Part shown: positions 27,702-36,239 of the stretch, piece by piece
Layout: each line of letters begins with the position of its first letter
How positions within the stretch are numbered: the first letter of the stretch is position 1
Source: Glycomyces luteolus
GTDB taxonomy: Bacteria > Actinomycetota > Actinomycetes > Mycobacteriales > Micromonosporaceae
NCBI RefSeq assembly: GCF_027622875.1
Contig: NZ_JAPZVP010000006.1
Location: forward strand, 1 to 63,189
Direction: 5' to 3'
Length of the DNA stretch: 63,189 nucleotides
Translations under genes and position numbers: made by a program
Notes under the pieces: model-generated
The model's input: the letters and a program-made list of their open reading frames with translations, nothing else
What the model was told of the DNA's origin: nothing
The model's database searches: none

Positions 27702-28259
27702 TCATTCACGGTGTGCCTGTACTTGCTGGGTTCCCGGTGGTGAAGGGAACCCGGTCCTTTGCCTGGGGACGTCCATATGCGGGTGATCACCACTGCCCCG
27801 ATAGACGACGAACGGGGCGAAAACCGGGTGGATCGCCACTTTCAACCTAGGGTCGAGGACCTGCTGGTCTACGACGCACCACCACACCGCCATCGCTTGG
27901 CCGACCATGGCGAGCACTTCGCTGGAGTCCGGATGGTCGAAGCGGGCATCATTCGGGTCGAGCAGCAGCTGCGGGCTCTTGCCGAAATCCCAGCGGATGA
28001 TGCCGACCGTGGAGCGGAAGTCGCTGTTGCGGCACAACCACATCGCCCGGGCGTTGTGGTAGTGGACGCTGAGCCACTCGCCGCCGGAGAGGATGCGCCC
28101 GATCTCCGCGGCGGCGAGCAGGTCCGGGCGCCGCCGCTCGCGAGCCGGTGTGATGCCGTCGAGACTTTGGGGGAACTGGTCATGGGAGGGGGCCGACCGC
28201 TCAGTGTTAGCGTGCGCGGTCGGCCCGGCCGGTTGGAGGCTGCGCTGCCAGGTATCCAT
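27702..28259 (-). CDS. hypothetical protein upstream of the FxLD methyltransferase
   Basis: 185 aa from ATG 28259, whose A is shared with the preceding stop. Central part is mixed alpha/beta (EWLSVHYHNARAMWLCRNSD, VWWCVVDQQVLDPRLKV). No family recognised. The 10-bp gap to the methyltransferase indicates one operon. Confidence 0.65.
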   Translation of the reverse strand: MDTWQRSLQPAGPTAHANTERSAPSHDQFPQSLDGITPARERRRPDLLAAAEIGRILSGGEWLSVHYHNARAMWLCRNSDFRSTVGIIRWDFGKSPQLLLDPNDARFDHPDSSEVLAMVGQAMAVWWCVVDQQVLDPRLKVAIHPVFAPFVVYRGSGDHPHMDVPRQRTGFPSPPGTQQVQAHRE

Positions 28260-28645
28260 CACGCTGCACTCCCGGCGTCGTGCTGACACCGCGGGCACCA
28301 GACTCGTGCGCGATCGCAGCGAGCGGGCCGATAGCGCCAGCCGGCCGCCTCTGCCCGGCGCACCAAATCCCCATAGCCCATACAGGGGACCTTCAACTGA
28401 GCCTGGCAGAGACAGCAAGACACCAATCCGATTCGCGGAGCACCCACCCGCTCTGCAAGATCGTCGGCGTCAGTCTGATAATCACGGATGTCGACAGCCC
28501 GGTAGACGCGGCCGCCTTCGGCGACAGAGGCGTCCTCCGGAGGAAGCTGCCTTTTGAAGTTGGAGAAGCCGTCGACTATTGACGGGCCCTGTTCGGAGTT
28601 CGCATCGATGCACGCCCATGCCTCGGCGCTCTTGGTGCCGTTCAT
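28259..28645 (-). CDS. hypothetical Cys-rich protein
   Basis: 128 aa. It contains CCLCQ and CPRC pairs that could bind zinc, and a basic C-terminus. It overlaps its neighbours at both ends by 1-4 bp, so it is translationally coupled. No family recognised. Confidence 0.65.
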   Translation of the reverse strand: MNGTKSAEAWACIDANSEQGPSIVDGFSNFKRQLPPEDASVAEGGRVYRAVDIRDYQTDADDLAERVGAPRIGLVSCCLCQAQLKVPCMGYGDLVRRAEAAGWRYRPARCDRARVWCPRCQHDAGSAA

Positions 28646-29010
28646 TGGTTCGCTCCCTTGTCGAGGATGCTGTGAACCCGTTCGCTAGGGAGTGGCTGCG
28701 CCAGCCGGACGGCGGAACTGCCAGGCAGTGGTTCCCCATGGGCAACTGCCGCTCGGAGTTGACGGACGCTGCGCAGCAGGTGCATTGCGAGCAGCGAGTC
28801 CGGCTCGATCCGCGGGAAGGCTTCGGGATTCCATTCGGCAGCGAAGGCATCTTGGGCCGCGTCCCAGGTCAGCTGGCCGGTCGCATGGGTCTGGCCGTGC
28901 GTGCTCATCCTGGTGAGCACCATCGAGTCGGGCTCGCCCGTGGCGGCGAACTCGTACCCGTACCCGGAGATCGTGCCGAGCGGGGTGCCGGGCGGTGTCG
29001 GTGTCGTCAT
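28642..29010 (-). CDS. hypothetical protein, first gene of the FxLD unit
   Basis: 122 aa from ATG 29010 (MTTPTPPGTPLG; an ATG 12 bp upstream at 29022 is also possible). Contains a WDAAQDAFAAEWNPEAFPRI segment. ATGA overlap with the next gene. No family recognised. The unit's promoter should lie in 29023-29201. Confidence 0.6.
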   Translation of the reverse strand: MTTPTPPGTPLGTISGYGYEFAATGEPDSMVLTRMSTHGQTHATGQLTWDAAQDAFAAEWNPEAFPRIEPDSLLAMHLLRSVRQLRAAVAHGEPLPGSSAVRLAQPLPSERVHSILDKGANQ

Positions 29011-29105
29011 CGGGTCCTGCACCTCCTTGGAACCGTGTTCTCGCGCTGTGTGATTCCCATTTCACTGGTGTCGGTTGGTGTCGGCAAGGCGCTGATCAGG
29101 GAACC

Positions 29106-29120
29106 GACAATCCATTGACA
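29106..29120 (+). promoter_or_regulatory. GACAATCCATTGACA motif in the divergent FxLD/CYTH promoter region
   Basis: GACAATCCATTGACA differs at one base from GACAAACCATTGACA at 32372-32386, upstream of the XRE regulator. It contains a TTGACA -35-like box pointing at the CYTH gene. Its place between two divergent units suggests an operator or shared promoter element. Confidence 0.45.
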
Positions 29121-29201
29121 ACCGTGTGCTGCGCCGGTTCCGGCCGAGGCCCCGGTAGGCTCGGCTCCCGGTCACCGGTCCGAGCGAGGCAAGGAGTGAG
29201 G

Positions 29202-29750
29202 GTGCGCCGCGAAGTAGAGGTCAAGTTCCGTATCGCCGATGCAGCGGAGGTGATGGCCAGATTCAAGACCGAAGGCGTGGCATGGTCATCTCCCGTCTTC
29301 CAGGACGACCAGGCGTACGCGCCCAGCACCTGGTCCTACGGGATGGACAAGACCGGTGTGCCGTTCGCTCGCCTCCGCACCGAGGACGACCGGCACGTGT
29401 TCACCGTGAAGACGCCGCAGTCGAATGAGATGGACTGCCTCGAACATGAGACGACCGTCGCCGACCGTGCCGCGATGCACGCCGCCGTGGTCGCGATGGG
29501 ATTCGCGCCGACGGTTCGCATCGTCAAGACACGTCGGAGCGGGTCGTGGGGCGAAGTGTCGCTGTGCCTCGATGAGGTCGAGCACGCCGGAACCTTCCTT
29601 GAACTGGAACTACTCACCGAAGACGACCCCGCTCGGGTGCAGCAGCAACTCGCCGAGCAGGTTCGGGCACTCGGTATCGAGGGCGTACGGGTCACCGACA
29701 CCTACGACACGCTGGTGCGTGAGGCGTTGGGCGTTGGGCGTTGGGCGTTA
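29202..29750 (+). CDS. CYTH domain protein (class IV adenylate cyclase / triphosphatase type)
   Basis: GTG 29202 follows AAGGAG by 5 nt. EVEVKFRI near the N-terminus is the ExExK signature of CYTH enzymes, and LELELLTED and KTRRSGSWGEVSLCLDEV are the metal and substrate strands. CYTH enzymes act on triphosphates (cAMP synthesis, thiamine or inorganic triphosphate). The domain ends near 29720. The frame then stays open antisense to the EEP gene as far as 30389, because a 7-bp tandem repeat shifts a TAG out of frame; with one unit fewer the protein would end EALGVGR. Confidence 0.82.
29723..29750 (+). repeat. 7-bp tandem repeat at the CYTH 3' end
   Basis: Three GGCGTTG units and a fourth GGCGTTA. 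Because the unit is not a multiple of three, copy number sets whether the CYTH frame meets the TAG contained in the last unit. Confidence 0.85.
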
Positions 29751-30535
29751 GAACAGCGTCGGTTCCGCAGTAGGAACGGCGACGGCGATCCGCTCGGCAT
29801 CGCCTTCGAACCGGACCCGAAACGCGCTGTGGTCGGTCAGTCCGAGCGAACGGGTCTCGTGCAGGAACTCCACACCTACGACACGCTCCGCCAACGCGGC
29901 ACCGGCGCAGACATAGTCGTATCGGTACGGTCCCCGGTACGCCCGACCCAGGTGGCTTCCTCGGCGAAGCCCGCTGCCGCAGCGAGGTCGACCAGGCCGG
30001 CGTCGGCCAGGCGCGGCAGGACTTCGAGCTCGAACGGCAGCATGGTCCGCGCCTGCGGACTGCCGGCGGCGACGATGTTGAAATCCCCGGCCAGGATCAG
30101 CCGCTCGCGCATCGACGGATCACACTTCTCGATCGCGGTGAGCAGCTCGGACAGAAAGGCCCGCTTCCGCTCGACTTTCAACTGGCTGCGATCGCGGCTG
30201 GGCACGTACACACCCAGGACGATCGCCTCCGGGTTGGTCGACAGCGGTAGCGTGGCGAGTCGGTGTGCGAGCGTCACTGGCATGCCCTGCGCGACAACGC
30301 GGCCGGGAGCCAGCCGAGCGGCGACTGCCGCACCCCGGTCGCCGCCCATGTCGGTGAGTTCGGTGCAGTTCCACCCGGCGCGTGCGTAGCGGTCCATGAG
30401 CGTCGCGGTGCCCTTGCCGGCGCTGGTCTCGGTCAAGACCACCACGTCATCGTCGGCTGCGGCAAGCCAGTCGCCGATCCGTGCCGCACGGTCAGGGGCA
30501 GCGGCACCGATATTGACCGTCGTCAGGGAGAACAT
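29748..30535 (-). pseudogene. endonuclease/exonuclease/phosphatase (EEP) family protein, frameshifted
   Basis: From ATG 30535 (MFSLTTVNIG). ILAGDFNI is the conserved EEP metal-site motif. The current frame stops at 29876-29878 after VGRTGDRTDTT. A one-base shift near 29921-29940 restores YRYDYVCAGAALAERVV, the essential TDHSAFRV (SDH-type catalytic His) and a normal stop at 29748-29750. So the gene lacks its last catalytic motif as sequenced, either by mutation or by a sequencing error. It overlaps the kinase gene upstream by 13 bp. Confidence 0.75.
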
Positions 30536-31134
30536 GCAACTTCCGGGGCGTTGAACTCGGAGAGAACCGCGGAGGCGACCTCGGCCGGCGTGCGGCCACG
30601 GCAGTCGATGACGGCTTGGCGCCAGCCCTCCTGGTCGAGGAACTCGCGGGCCTGACGGTACAGGTCGAGTTCCTCGGCCGGCCCGCCCACGCTCTCCAAC
30701 CGCGAGCGCGCCCGCCGCTGATCGAGGCGTTCGGCGATGACCTCGGCATCGTCCTCGAGGTAGACCGTCAGGGTGGGCGGGATCGTGTACTCGTTGTACG
30801 CCCAAATCTCATCGACGGCAAGTCCGTCGAGGCGTTGCAGGACCAGCGAAGAGGGCACGTAGCGGTCGCACACGACAGTGAAACCGGCGTTCAAGTGCGG
30901 GATGATCTCCTCTTCGACATGGTGGGCGCGGTCGGCGGCGATCGCCAGGCCGAGCGCCCTGCCGGTGACCGTGGCTTCGGCGGCGCGCAGGAGCCTGCCC
31001 AGCGGGGACTGGCTCGGCTCGGTCGTGGCATGGACGCGAGGGTCGTTGCGGCGCAGCGCCGCGGCCAAGTGAGCACACACCGTGGTCTTCCCGACCCCGT
31101 TGGGCCCCTCCACAACGAGGAACCGCCCGCTCAT
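30523..31134 (-). CDS. thymidylate-kinase-like nucleoside monophosphate kinase
   Basis: 203 aa from ATG 31134. P-loop GPNGVGKTT at residues 10-18, the DRYVPSSLVLQRL motif of dTMP kinases, and a lid region REDQRR-like (LDQRRARSRLE). As the third enzyme of the radical SAM operon it may act on a modified nucleotide rather than dTMP; a housekeeping copy would normally be elsewhere. Confidence 0.85.
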   Translation of the reverse strand: MSGRFLVVEGPNGVGKTTVCAHLAAALRRNDPRVHATTEPSQSPLGRLLRAAEATVTGRALGLAIAADRAHHVEEEIIPHLNAGFTVVCDRYVPSSLVLQRLDGLAVDEIWAYNEYTIPPTLTVYLEDDAEVIAERLDQRRARSRLESVGGPAEELDLYRQAREFLDQEGWRQAVIDCRGRTPAEVASAVLSEFNAPEVACSP

Positions 31135-32234
31135 CGCTTCACCGCCAGAGGAATCGAACGCTTCGGAGAGGAGACGATAGAGCACTGCTCGCTGTCGACT
31201 TCGCCGATGCGCTCGCCGCGGGCGACCACCGCCGCCGGGCAGCCCTTCCCGCAGACAGCGTCCATCGCGCAGGAACGACACGTCGCATTGGCCCCGACCC
31301 GGAACCGGCGGTGAAAGCGATAATCGTCGAGAGCGCCAGCGACGTCCGCCTCGAGAATGTTGCCGACCATGAACTCCTGATCGAGGTAGCGCGAGACCGG
31401 GTTGCGGGCGGCGAACACGAGGTAGGGGCAGACCGCGACCTGCCCGCGAGTGAAGACGTAGATGATCTTGCCGGCGTCGCAGCCACCGAGCGGCTTGTCC
31501 TCGTTGGGGAAGCGGATGCGGACCGTCTGCATGTCAGGGCGGTCGAAGCGCGCCGTGACCGCTGCGATCGCTCGCATCTTGTCCTCGTCCGCCGCCAGGC
31601 GCCCTTGCGATGCGATCCCGCGTCCGAACGGCGAGAGCGGGTTCATCAGCACGTACTGCGCGCCGATGTCGCTGGCGAAGGCACACAGATCGGCGAACTC
31701 CTCGGGCTCCGACAGCGCGTTCGGCGTGGACAGTAGCCCCTGCAGCAGACCCGCTTCGGCGAACTTCCGCGTCGTCTCCACGGTGGTCGCGAAGCTGGAG
31801 CGATCGCCGCGGAACTTGCCGTGGGACTCGGGCCGGAACCCGTCGAACGAGACGTTGACGTGCACGTCGCCGAGCCCGACGAGCTCGGCGATCTGGTCAT
31901 CAGAGGTCGAGGTCGCGTTCGTGCAGATGCCCAGTGGCAAACCGGCCGACCTGACGGCCCGGCAGATCGCCATGATGTTCGGGTGGACGAAGGGTTCCCC
32001 GCCGGTGAGCGTCAGGCGTTGAACTCCGGCTGCCTTCAGGCGCGGTATCACCCTGTCGACGATCAGTTCGAGGGGCATGTGATCGCCCCAGTCACCAGAT
32101 GACACAAAGCAATGTCCGCAATGGAGATTGCAGCGCTCGGTGATCTGTACCAGCGCCTTGCGGCCCTCGCCCGCGATCGAGGTTCGGAAGTAGCAGCTTG
32201 ACGCGTGGGTGTCGACGATCAGGGACCTCTTCAT
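31131..32234 (-). CDS. radical SAM / SPASM protein
   Basis: 367 aa from ATG 32234 behind AGGAGGG. C35, C39 and C42 in ERCNLHCGHC bind the SAM cluster; LTLTGGEPFVHP is the GGE motif. The C-terminus has the SPASM cysteines (CRSCAMDAVCGKGCP) for auxiliary clusters. SPASM enzymes mostly modify peptides, but no precursor peptide is evident next to this gene, and the partners (NMP kinase, EEP phosphatase, CYTH) point to a nucleotide-type substrate. Overlaps the kinase by 4 bp. Confidence 0.88.
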   Translation of the reverse strand: MKRSLIVDTHASSCYFRTSIAGEGRKALVQITERCNLHCGHCFVSSGDWGDHMPLELIVDRVIPRLKAAGVQRLTLTGGEPFVHPNIMAICRAVRSAGLPLGICTNATSTSDDQIAELVGLGDVHVNVSFDGFRPESHGKFRGDRSSFATTVETTRKFAEAGLLQGLLSTPNALSEPEEFADLCAFASDIGAQYVLMNPLSPFGRGIASQGRLAADEDKMRAIAAVTARFDRPDMQTVRIRFPNEDKPLGGCDAGKIIYVFTRGQVAVCPYLVFAARNPVSRYLDQEFMVGNILEADVAGALDDYRFHRRFRVGANATCRSCAMDAVCGKGCPAAVVARGERIGEVDSEQCSIVSSPKRSIPLAVKR

Positions 32235-32369
32235 GAGCCCTCCTGGCAGGTGTTGGCGTGCTCGGAGCGGAGCGCGATACAGTTGCGACCACCGACAGTG
32301 ACGACCGCCACGACCCGCTGACTCGATTCCACCTGTCGGACGAGATGTCGGCAAGCACTGGCAGCGATG

Positions 32370-32386
32370 ATTGACAAACCATTGAC
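32370..32386 (+). promoter_or_regulatory. doubled TTGACA motif upstream of the XRE regulator
   Basis: TTGACAAACCATTGACA contains two TTGACA boxes 11 bp apart. The first has a possible -10, CATAGT at 32394-32399, with an 18-bp spacer. The regulator starts at 32436. The shared motif near 29106 suggests autoregulation plus control of the CYTH/FxLD promoter region. Confidence 0.5.
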
Positions 32387-32435
32387 AGCGGCCCCATAGT
32401 CGTTACCCACAGGACCGGACCCCTGGAGGATCGTC

Positions 32436-33812
32436 TTGGAACCCAGAGACATCGCCCGCATGAAGGCCGACCTCGGCCTCATGCTGGCCGACCTCCGGGA
32501 TGCGAAAGGCTGGACACAACAGCAGCTCATCGTCGAAGGCCGAGTTCGCACCTCGCGGTCCACGGTCGCCAACACAGAGACTGGAAGGCAGTTCCCCGAC
32601 GAAAATTTTTGGTCCGAATGCGACGACGCTCTCGACGCCGAGGGTAGCCTTCTCGCCGCATACCGCCAGGTATTCGAGGCGGTCCAGGATCAAAAACGAT
32701 CCGAGGCCACCGCGGCCCGTCAACGACTTGAGGAACAACGACAGTCGTGGAGCGAACCCACCAAGACCGCAATCAGGCTCGACTTGACCGGTGGTGACAT
32801 TGCAGGAGGAGCCGCAGCCTCCACAAGCCACACCGTACCTAGGGACGCATGGGATCAGCCCTCGCGCAATCAGCTGAAGATTGGGAGTCTTCGACCACCC
32901 CACAGATTGCAGGGCTCCCAGTTGGACGCTGCAATCGAGCACCTGGCAGACCTGTGGCACACCTTGGTCAGAACTGACAATCTTTTCGGCCCTCGCCATG
33001 CTCTAGAATCAGTTCATCAGCAACTGTCGATTCTAGATTCGCTTTTGGAGTATGCCCAAGGTGTGCAGCGGCAGGAAGTCCTGAAGCTCGGCTCACGGTA
33101 TGCCGAATCCGCAGCTTGGCTTCATGAAGATACCGCCAATATGCGGAGAGCTGAGAATTGGACACGACAAGCACTGGAATGGGCTACTGAGGCGGGAGAC
33201 CAAGCCATGGTCTCCTGGGCGATGTTCCGCAGGAGCCAGCAGGCCACGACGCGGAGGAACGCTGCCCAGACGATCAGCCTGTCCAAGGCGGCCCAGAGGA
33301 ATGAAGAGCGGCTTGCGGACCCTGCGCGCGCTGCCATCCAACAGCAGGAAGCCCAAGGGTATGCGCTGGAAGGAAACGAACGCGAATGCCATAAGCGGCT
33401 CGACGACGCTCACGAATTCGCAGCTTCCCCTGACACTAAGAGGGATGGCCGTACCGGTCACGGAGATTTTTGCACGCCAACCTACATCGAAGTTCAACGA
33501 GCAAAATGCTGGCTTACATTGGGGCGACCAGAGCTGGCGGTCCCGATATTCGAACACGCAGTGGCTCAGGTTCCAGACGTTTACCACCGGGACCGCGGCC
33601 AGGCGCAAGTGTTGCTAGCTAGGGCGTATGCAGGAGTCGGACAGTATGACGCTGCTGCTGCCCGGGTCGCCTCTGCGCTTCAAATTGCGCGTGGTTCCGG
33701 CTCATCTCGAATGCTCATCGATGCCGTAGCCCTTGCAAGAGTGATCGCGGCTGAATGTGACTCGCCAGCTGTGAGTGGCCTGCTCACTGCCGTTGACGAA
33801 TTGAATGAATAG
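32436..33812 (+). CDS. XRE family regulator with TPR-like domain
   Basis: 458 aa from TTG 32436 behind GGAGGA. N-terminal helix-turn-helix at residues ~10-60 (LADLRDAKGWTQQQL, TSRSTVANTETGRQFP). The rest is helical repeats of the kind found in Streptomyces XRE-TPR regulators that sense peptides or small ligands. Divergent from the radical SAM operon, so it is the likely regulator of that set. Confidence 0.82.
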   Translation: MEPRDIARMKADLGLMLADLRDAKGWTQQQLIVEGRVRTSRSTVANTETGRQFPDENFWSECDDALDAEGSLLAAYRQVFEAVQDQKRSEATAARQRLEEQRQSWSEPTKTAIRLDLTGGDIAGGAAASTSHTVPRDAWDQPSRNQLKIGSLRPPHRLQGSQLDAAIEHLADLWHTLVRTDNLFGPRHALESVHQQLSILDSLLEYAQGVQRQEVLKLGSRYAESAAWLHEDTANMRRAENWTRQALEWATEAGDQAMVSWAMFRRSQQATTRRNAAQTISLSKAAQRNEERLADPARAAIQQQEAQGYALEGNERECHKRLDDAHEFAASPDTKRDGRTGHGDFCTPTYIEVQRAKCWLTLGRPELAVPIFEHAVAQVPDVYHRDRGQAQVLLARAYAGVGQYDAAAARVASALQIARGSGSSRMLIDAVALARVIAAECDSPAVSGLLTAVDELNE

Positions 33813-33884
33813 TAGAACCGACAGAGAATTTCTCCGTTGGAACGCTCTGACGCTCACATTCTCTTCGAATAGATTGGCAACCTG

Positions 33885-34331
33885 ATGGCGATAAATTTCT
33901 ATACACCGAAGTACTACGTATTCAACAACTTCTCGGCGCATTCCATCGAGTACCGAGGGAAGCTTTACCCAACCTCGGAGCACGCCTACCAGGCCACGAA
34001 ATGCACAGATCCCGTCGGCCAGGAGACAATTCGCAGGGCCCGTAGTCCACTCCAGGCCAAAACACTGGCTAACGAGACCTATCGCGCCGCGAAGGACCCT
34101 GACTGGGGCCGTAAGAAAGTAGGCGTTCTTGAGGAGATCCTGCGCGCCAAGCTTGAGCAACACGCAGAAGCCCGGGAAGCCTTGAAGGACAGCGGCCGCG
34201 AGGACATTGTTGAGGATTCGCCGACCGACTACTTCTGGGGCGAAGGCGCAGACGGATCAGGCCAAAACATGCTGGGCAAGCTCTGGATGAAGCTGCGCGA
34301 CGACTTCCGTGCGAATCAAGTTGATTCCTAA
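33885..34331 (+). CDS. NADAR family N-glycosidase-like protein
   Basis: 148 aa, ATG start. FYTPKYYVFNNFSAHSIEYR, the YPTSEHAYQATK core and the C-terminal NMLGKLWMKLRDD are the family marks (DUF1768/YbiA). Some members hydrolyse N-glycosidic bonds of riboflavin intermediates; others remove ADP-ribose from guanosine in DNA as antitoxins to DarT-like enzymes. No DarT-like gene is visible nearby, so the substrate is open. Confidence 0.88.
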   Translation: MAINFYTPKYYVFNNFSAHSIEYRGKLYPTSEHAYQATKCTDPVGQETIRRARSPLQAKTLANETYRAAKDPDWGRKKVGVLEEILRAKLEQHAEAREALKDSGREDIVEDSPTDYFWGEGADGSGQNMLGKLWMKLRDDFRANQVDS

Positions 34332-34360
34332 CCATCTGACGCGCGGGTTAAATCGCATGC

Positions 34361-35596
34361 TTAAAGTTCTCCTTCAGGATTTACCAGCCTACCCCAGCCA
34401 GTGTTTTGCGCATCTACCCCAACGCGAAGATTTGCAGGTATTTTGCTAGGCTCTATCTTGAATCGGATATCATCATCAAACTTGAATCGAGTAACGTCAA
34501 TTCCTTCAAGATTGACACCGTCATCGAATGACAAGTTCCTTATCCAAAATTTCTGCTGCACCTTCAAGTTCTTGAAACTGCCAGCACCCTTGTACTTCAT
34601 ATTTGATAGACCGACCTCGCTGAAATCAGCATCCTCAAGAACAATATTTCCAACGTTTTCCATCATGTATATATACAATCTGGCAGGGCCCCTGGCCTTT
34701 GAGAAGTTGACTTCATGGCTGGCTTTAATGTGGTAGAAATCGGCATTAGTCATAAATGTTGCTTCAGTAAAGTCCACAGGACCTTTGAAGTGCGCAAAAT
34801 TGAACTTCGGCTCAGTCTCAAATATTGCATCTTTAAAGGAGGCCCCTATCTCGAATGTAGCGTAATGGAAGTTGCTATTCGTTAGTTTCGCTCCAGTGAA
34901 ATCATTGTCCGCCAGGTATGCGCCAGTCAAATTGAGACGTTCATGTCTCCAATAATTTCCTTGATTTCCTTTCCATCGCACATGGCGCTGCAAGATTTCA
35001 TTGGCTGTCATTCGAACAAAGAACTCCTGCTTTATTTCGTCAGTTATAGGCGTAGGCAAAGGTCCCATTGGTTCAAATAGGTGGGTTGAGTCCTCGTTTG
35101 AAAATCTCTCTGAAAGCTCACTAAAATTTGGAGCCGGCAGTCGGAGATACGCACAAATCTCATCGAGGATGATCTGACGGAGCTCCTTATGCTGCTCCCC
35201 GAGACGCTCAAGGTTGTGCAGTCCACCAATCCGAACCACCGGATTGGTAGATCCAAGTTGCTCCACAGCCTTGATTCGAAGTTCCGTAATCCGTTCTTGG
35301 GTCGCATGGAATTCAGAGTGCTGCTGGCGTCGTATTCCGATTATCAGAGTGGCAAGAGCACCAACTCCAGCCCCCACAAGCAGTGCATTCCGGATAACCT
35401 CTGCACGGAGCGTGGTTATCGTGACATCGCGTTCCGTTGTTCCTTGACCGTCCAGATCAGTGACGTAGTGAATTTGGAACTGGTACATCAGCCATGCACC
35501 AAGTATCACTGTGACAGGAGTTAATAGGAGCGCCAAGAGCCATGGGCTAATCCCTCGAGGTCGGCGCACATGAAGCGAGTTTTTGCTAGCGGGCAT
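34361..35596 (-). CDS. pentapeptide-repeat membrane protein
   Basis: 411 aa. Two membrane segments near the N-terminus (WLLALLLTPVTVILGAWLMY and ALLVGAGVGALATLIIGI), a helical cytosolic region, then pentapeptide repeats of the A(D/N)LxF type (GAYLADNDFTGAKLTNSNFH). Relatives occur in mobile and defence loci with unknown roles. The DNA is clearly richer in A and T than the surroundings, which suggests recent transfer. Confidence 0.85.
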   Translation of the reverse strand: MPASKNSLHVRRPRGISPWLLALLLTPVTVILGAWLMYQFQIHYVTDLDGQGTTERDVTITTLRAEVIRNALLVGAGVGALATLIIGIRRQQHSEFHATQERITELRIKAVEQLGSTNPVVRIGGLHNLERLGEQHKELRQIILDEICAYLRLPAPNFSELSERFSNEDSTHLFEPMGPLPTPITDEIKQEFFVRMTANEILQRHVRWKGNQGNYWRHERLNLTGAYLADNDFTGAKLTNSNFHYATFEIGASFKDAIFETEPKFNFAHFKGPVDFTEATFMTNADFYHIKASHEVNFSKARGPARLYIYMMENVGNIVLEDADFSEVGLSNMKYKGAGSFKNLKVQQKFWIRNLSFDDGVNLEGIDVTRFKFDDDIRFKIEPSKIPANLRVGVDAQNTGWGRLVNPEGEL

Positions 35597-35906
35597 GAAC
35601 CAATGATAGTCGTCCGTAGCATGTCACGCTGCATGGCCCGCAGGCACTTCCGGCTATCGCGGGAAGGCCACTTCTAAGTCGGCGCGGTGGCAGCAGTGTC
35701 CCGGGGTCGAGCCACATCGCCTTGTCGAACCCCGTCGTCAAGTAGCCCAATATCCCATGCCGCGCAACCAGTCCAATCACCGGACGACTTGAATCCAGTT
35801 TTTGGGCGGAGGGCCCCGGCCGTGAGCGGCAGCAGTAGCGATCGCCGCGTTCGAGCAACCCACCGACTGCCGTCTCGACGCAGGCCACCGCCGCTTCCTC
35901 CTGCAC

Positions 35907-36239
35907 GTGAACGGATGGCCCCCGTTCTGGCCTGTCGGCTTCTTCGGCCTACCTGAACTCAGCGACCGGCTCCGCATGGCGAGCATGGCGGTCGACCTGA
36001 CAGCTACGAGAGACCTTGCCGACGCGGCACTCGAGGCCGACGACGTGTACCTGGTTGCATGGGCGCGTGAGGGAGGCACCGCAGTCGTCATCCGTCCCGG
36101 CCGCCCTCGCACGGGTGAGCCCGTGTGGTTCGAAGGCGTCCAGACAACGGTGTACGGCAACTTCGAGTGCTTCCTCCACGCCGCCATCGCACGGCTCCTC
36201 GCGATCACAGGTTCACTCGCAGGCGGCGCAGAAGGCTGA
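35907..36239 (+). CDS. hypothetical protein
   Basis: 110 aa from GTG 35907. Good coding character (NGWPPFWPVGFFGLPELSDR). The frame is open and plausible for about 80 bp further upstream but has no start there, so the 5' end may be damaged. The gap 35597-35906 shows nothing else I can support. Confidence 0.45.
   Translation: MNGWPPFWPVGFFGLPELSDRLRMASMAVDLTATRDLADAALEADDVYLVAWAREGGTAVVIRPGRPRTGEPVWFEGVQTTVYGNFECFLHAAIARLLAITGSLAGGAEG

Noticed and set aside
28995..30389. One 464-aa CYTH fusion protein
   Set aside because: Sequence after ~29750 is antisense to a conserved EEP gene, and the RBS places the start at 29202.
31131..32234. Radical SAM protein as a prokaryotic viperin
   Set aside because: It has a SPASM cysteine region and a different N-terminal pattern; only the kinase neighbour resembles viperin loci.
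33885..34331. NADAR as half of a DarT-NADAR toxin pair
   Set aside because: No DarT-like ADP-ribosyltransferase is seen in the flanking genes.
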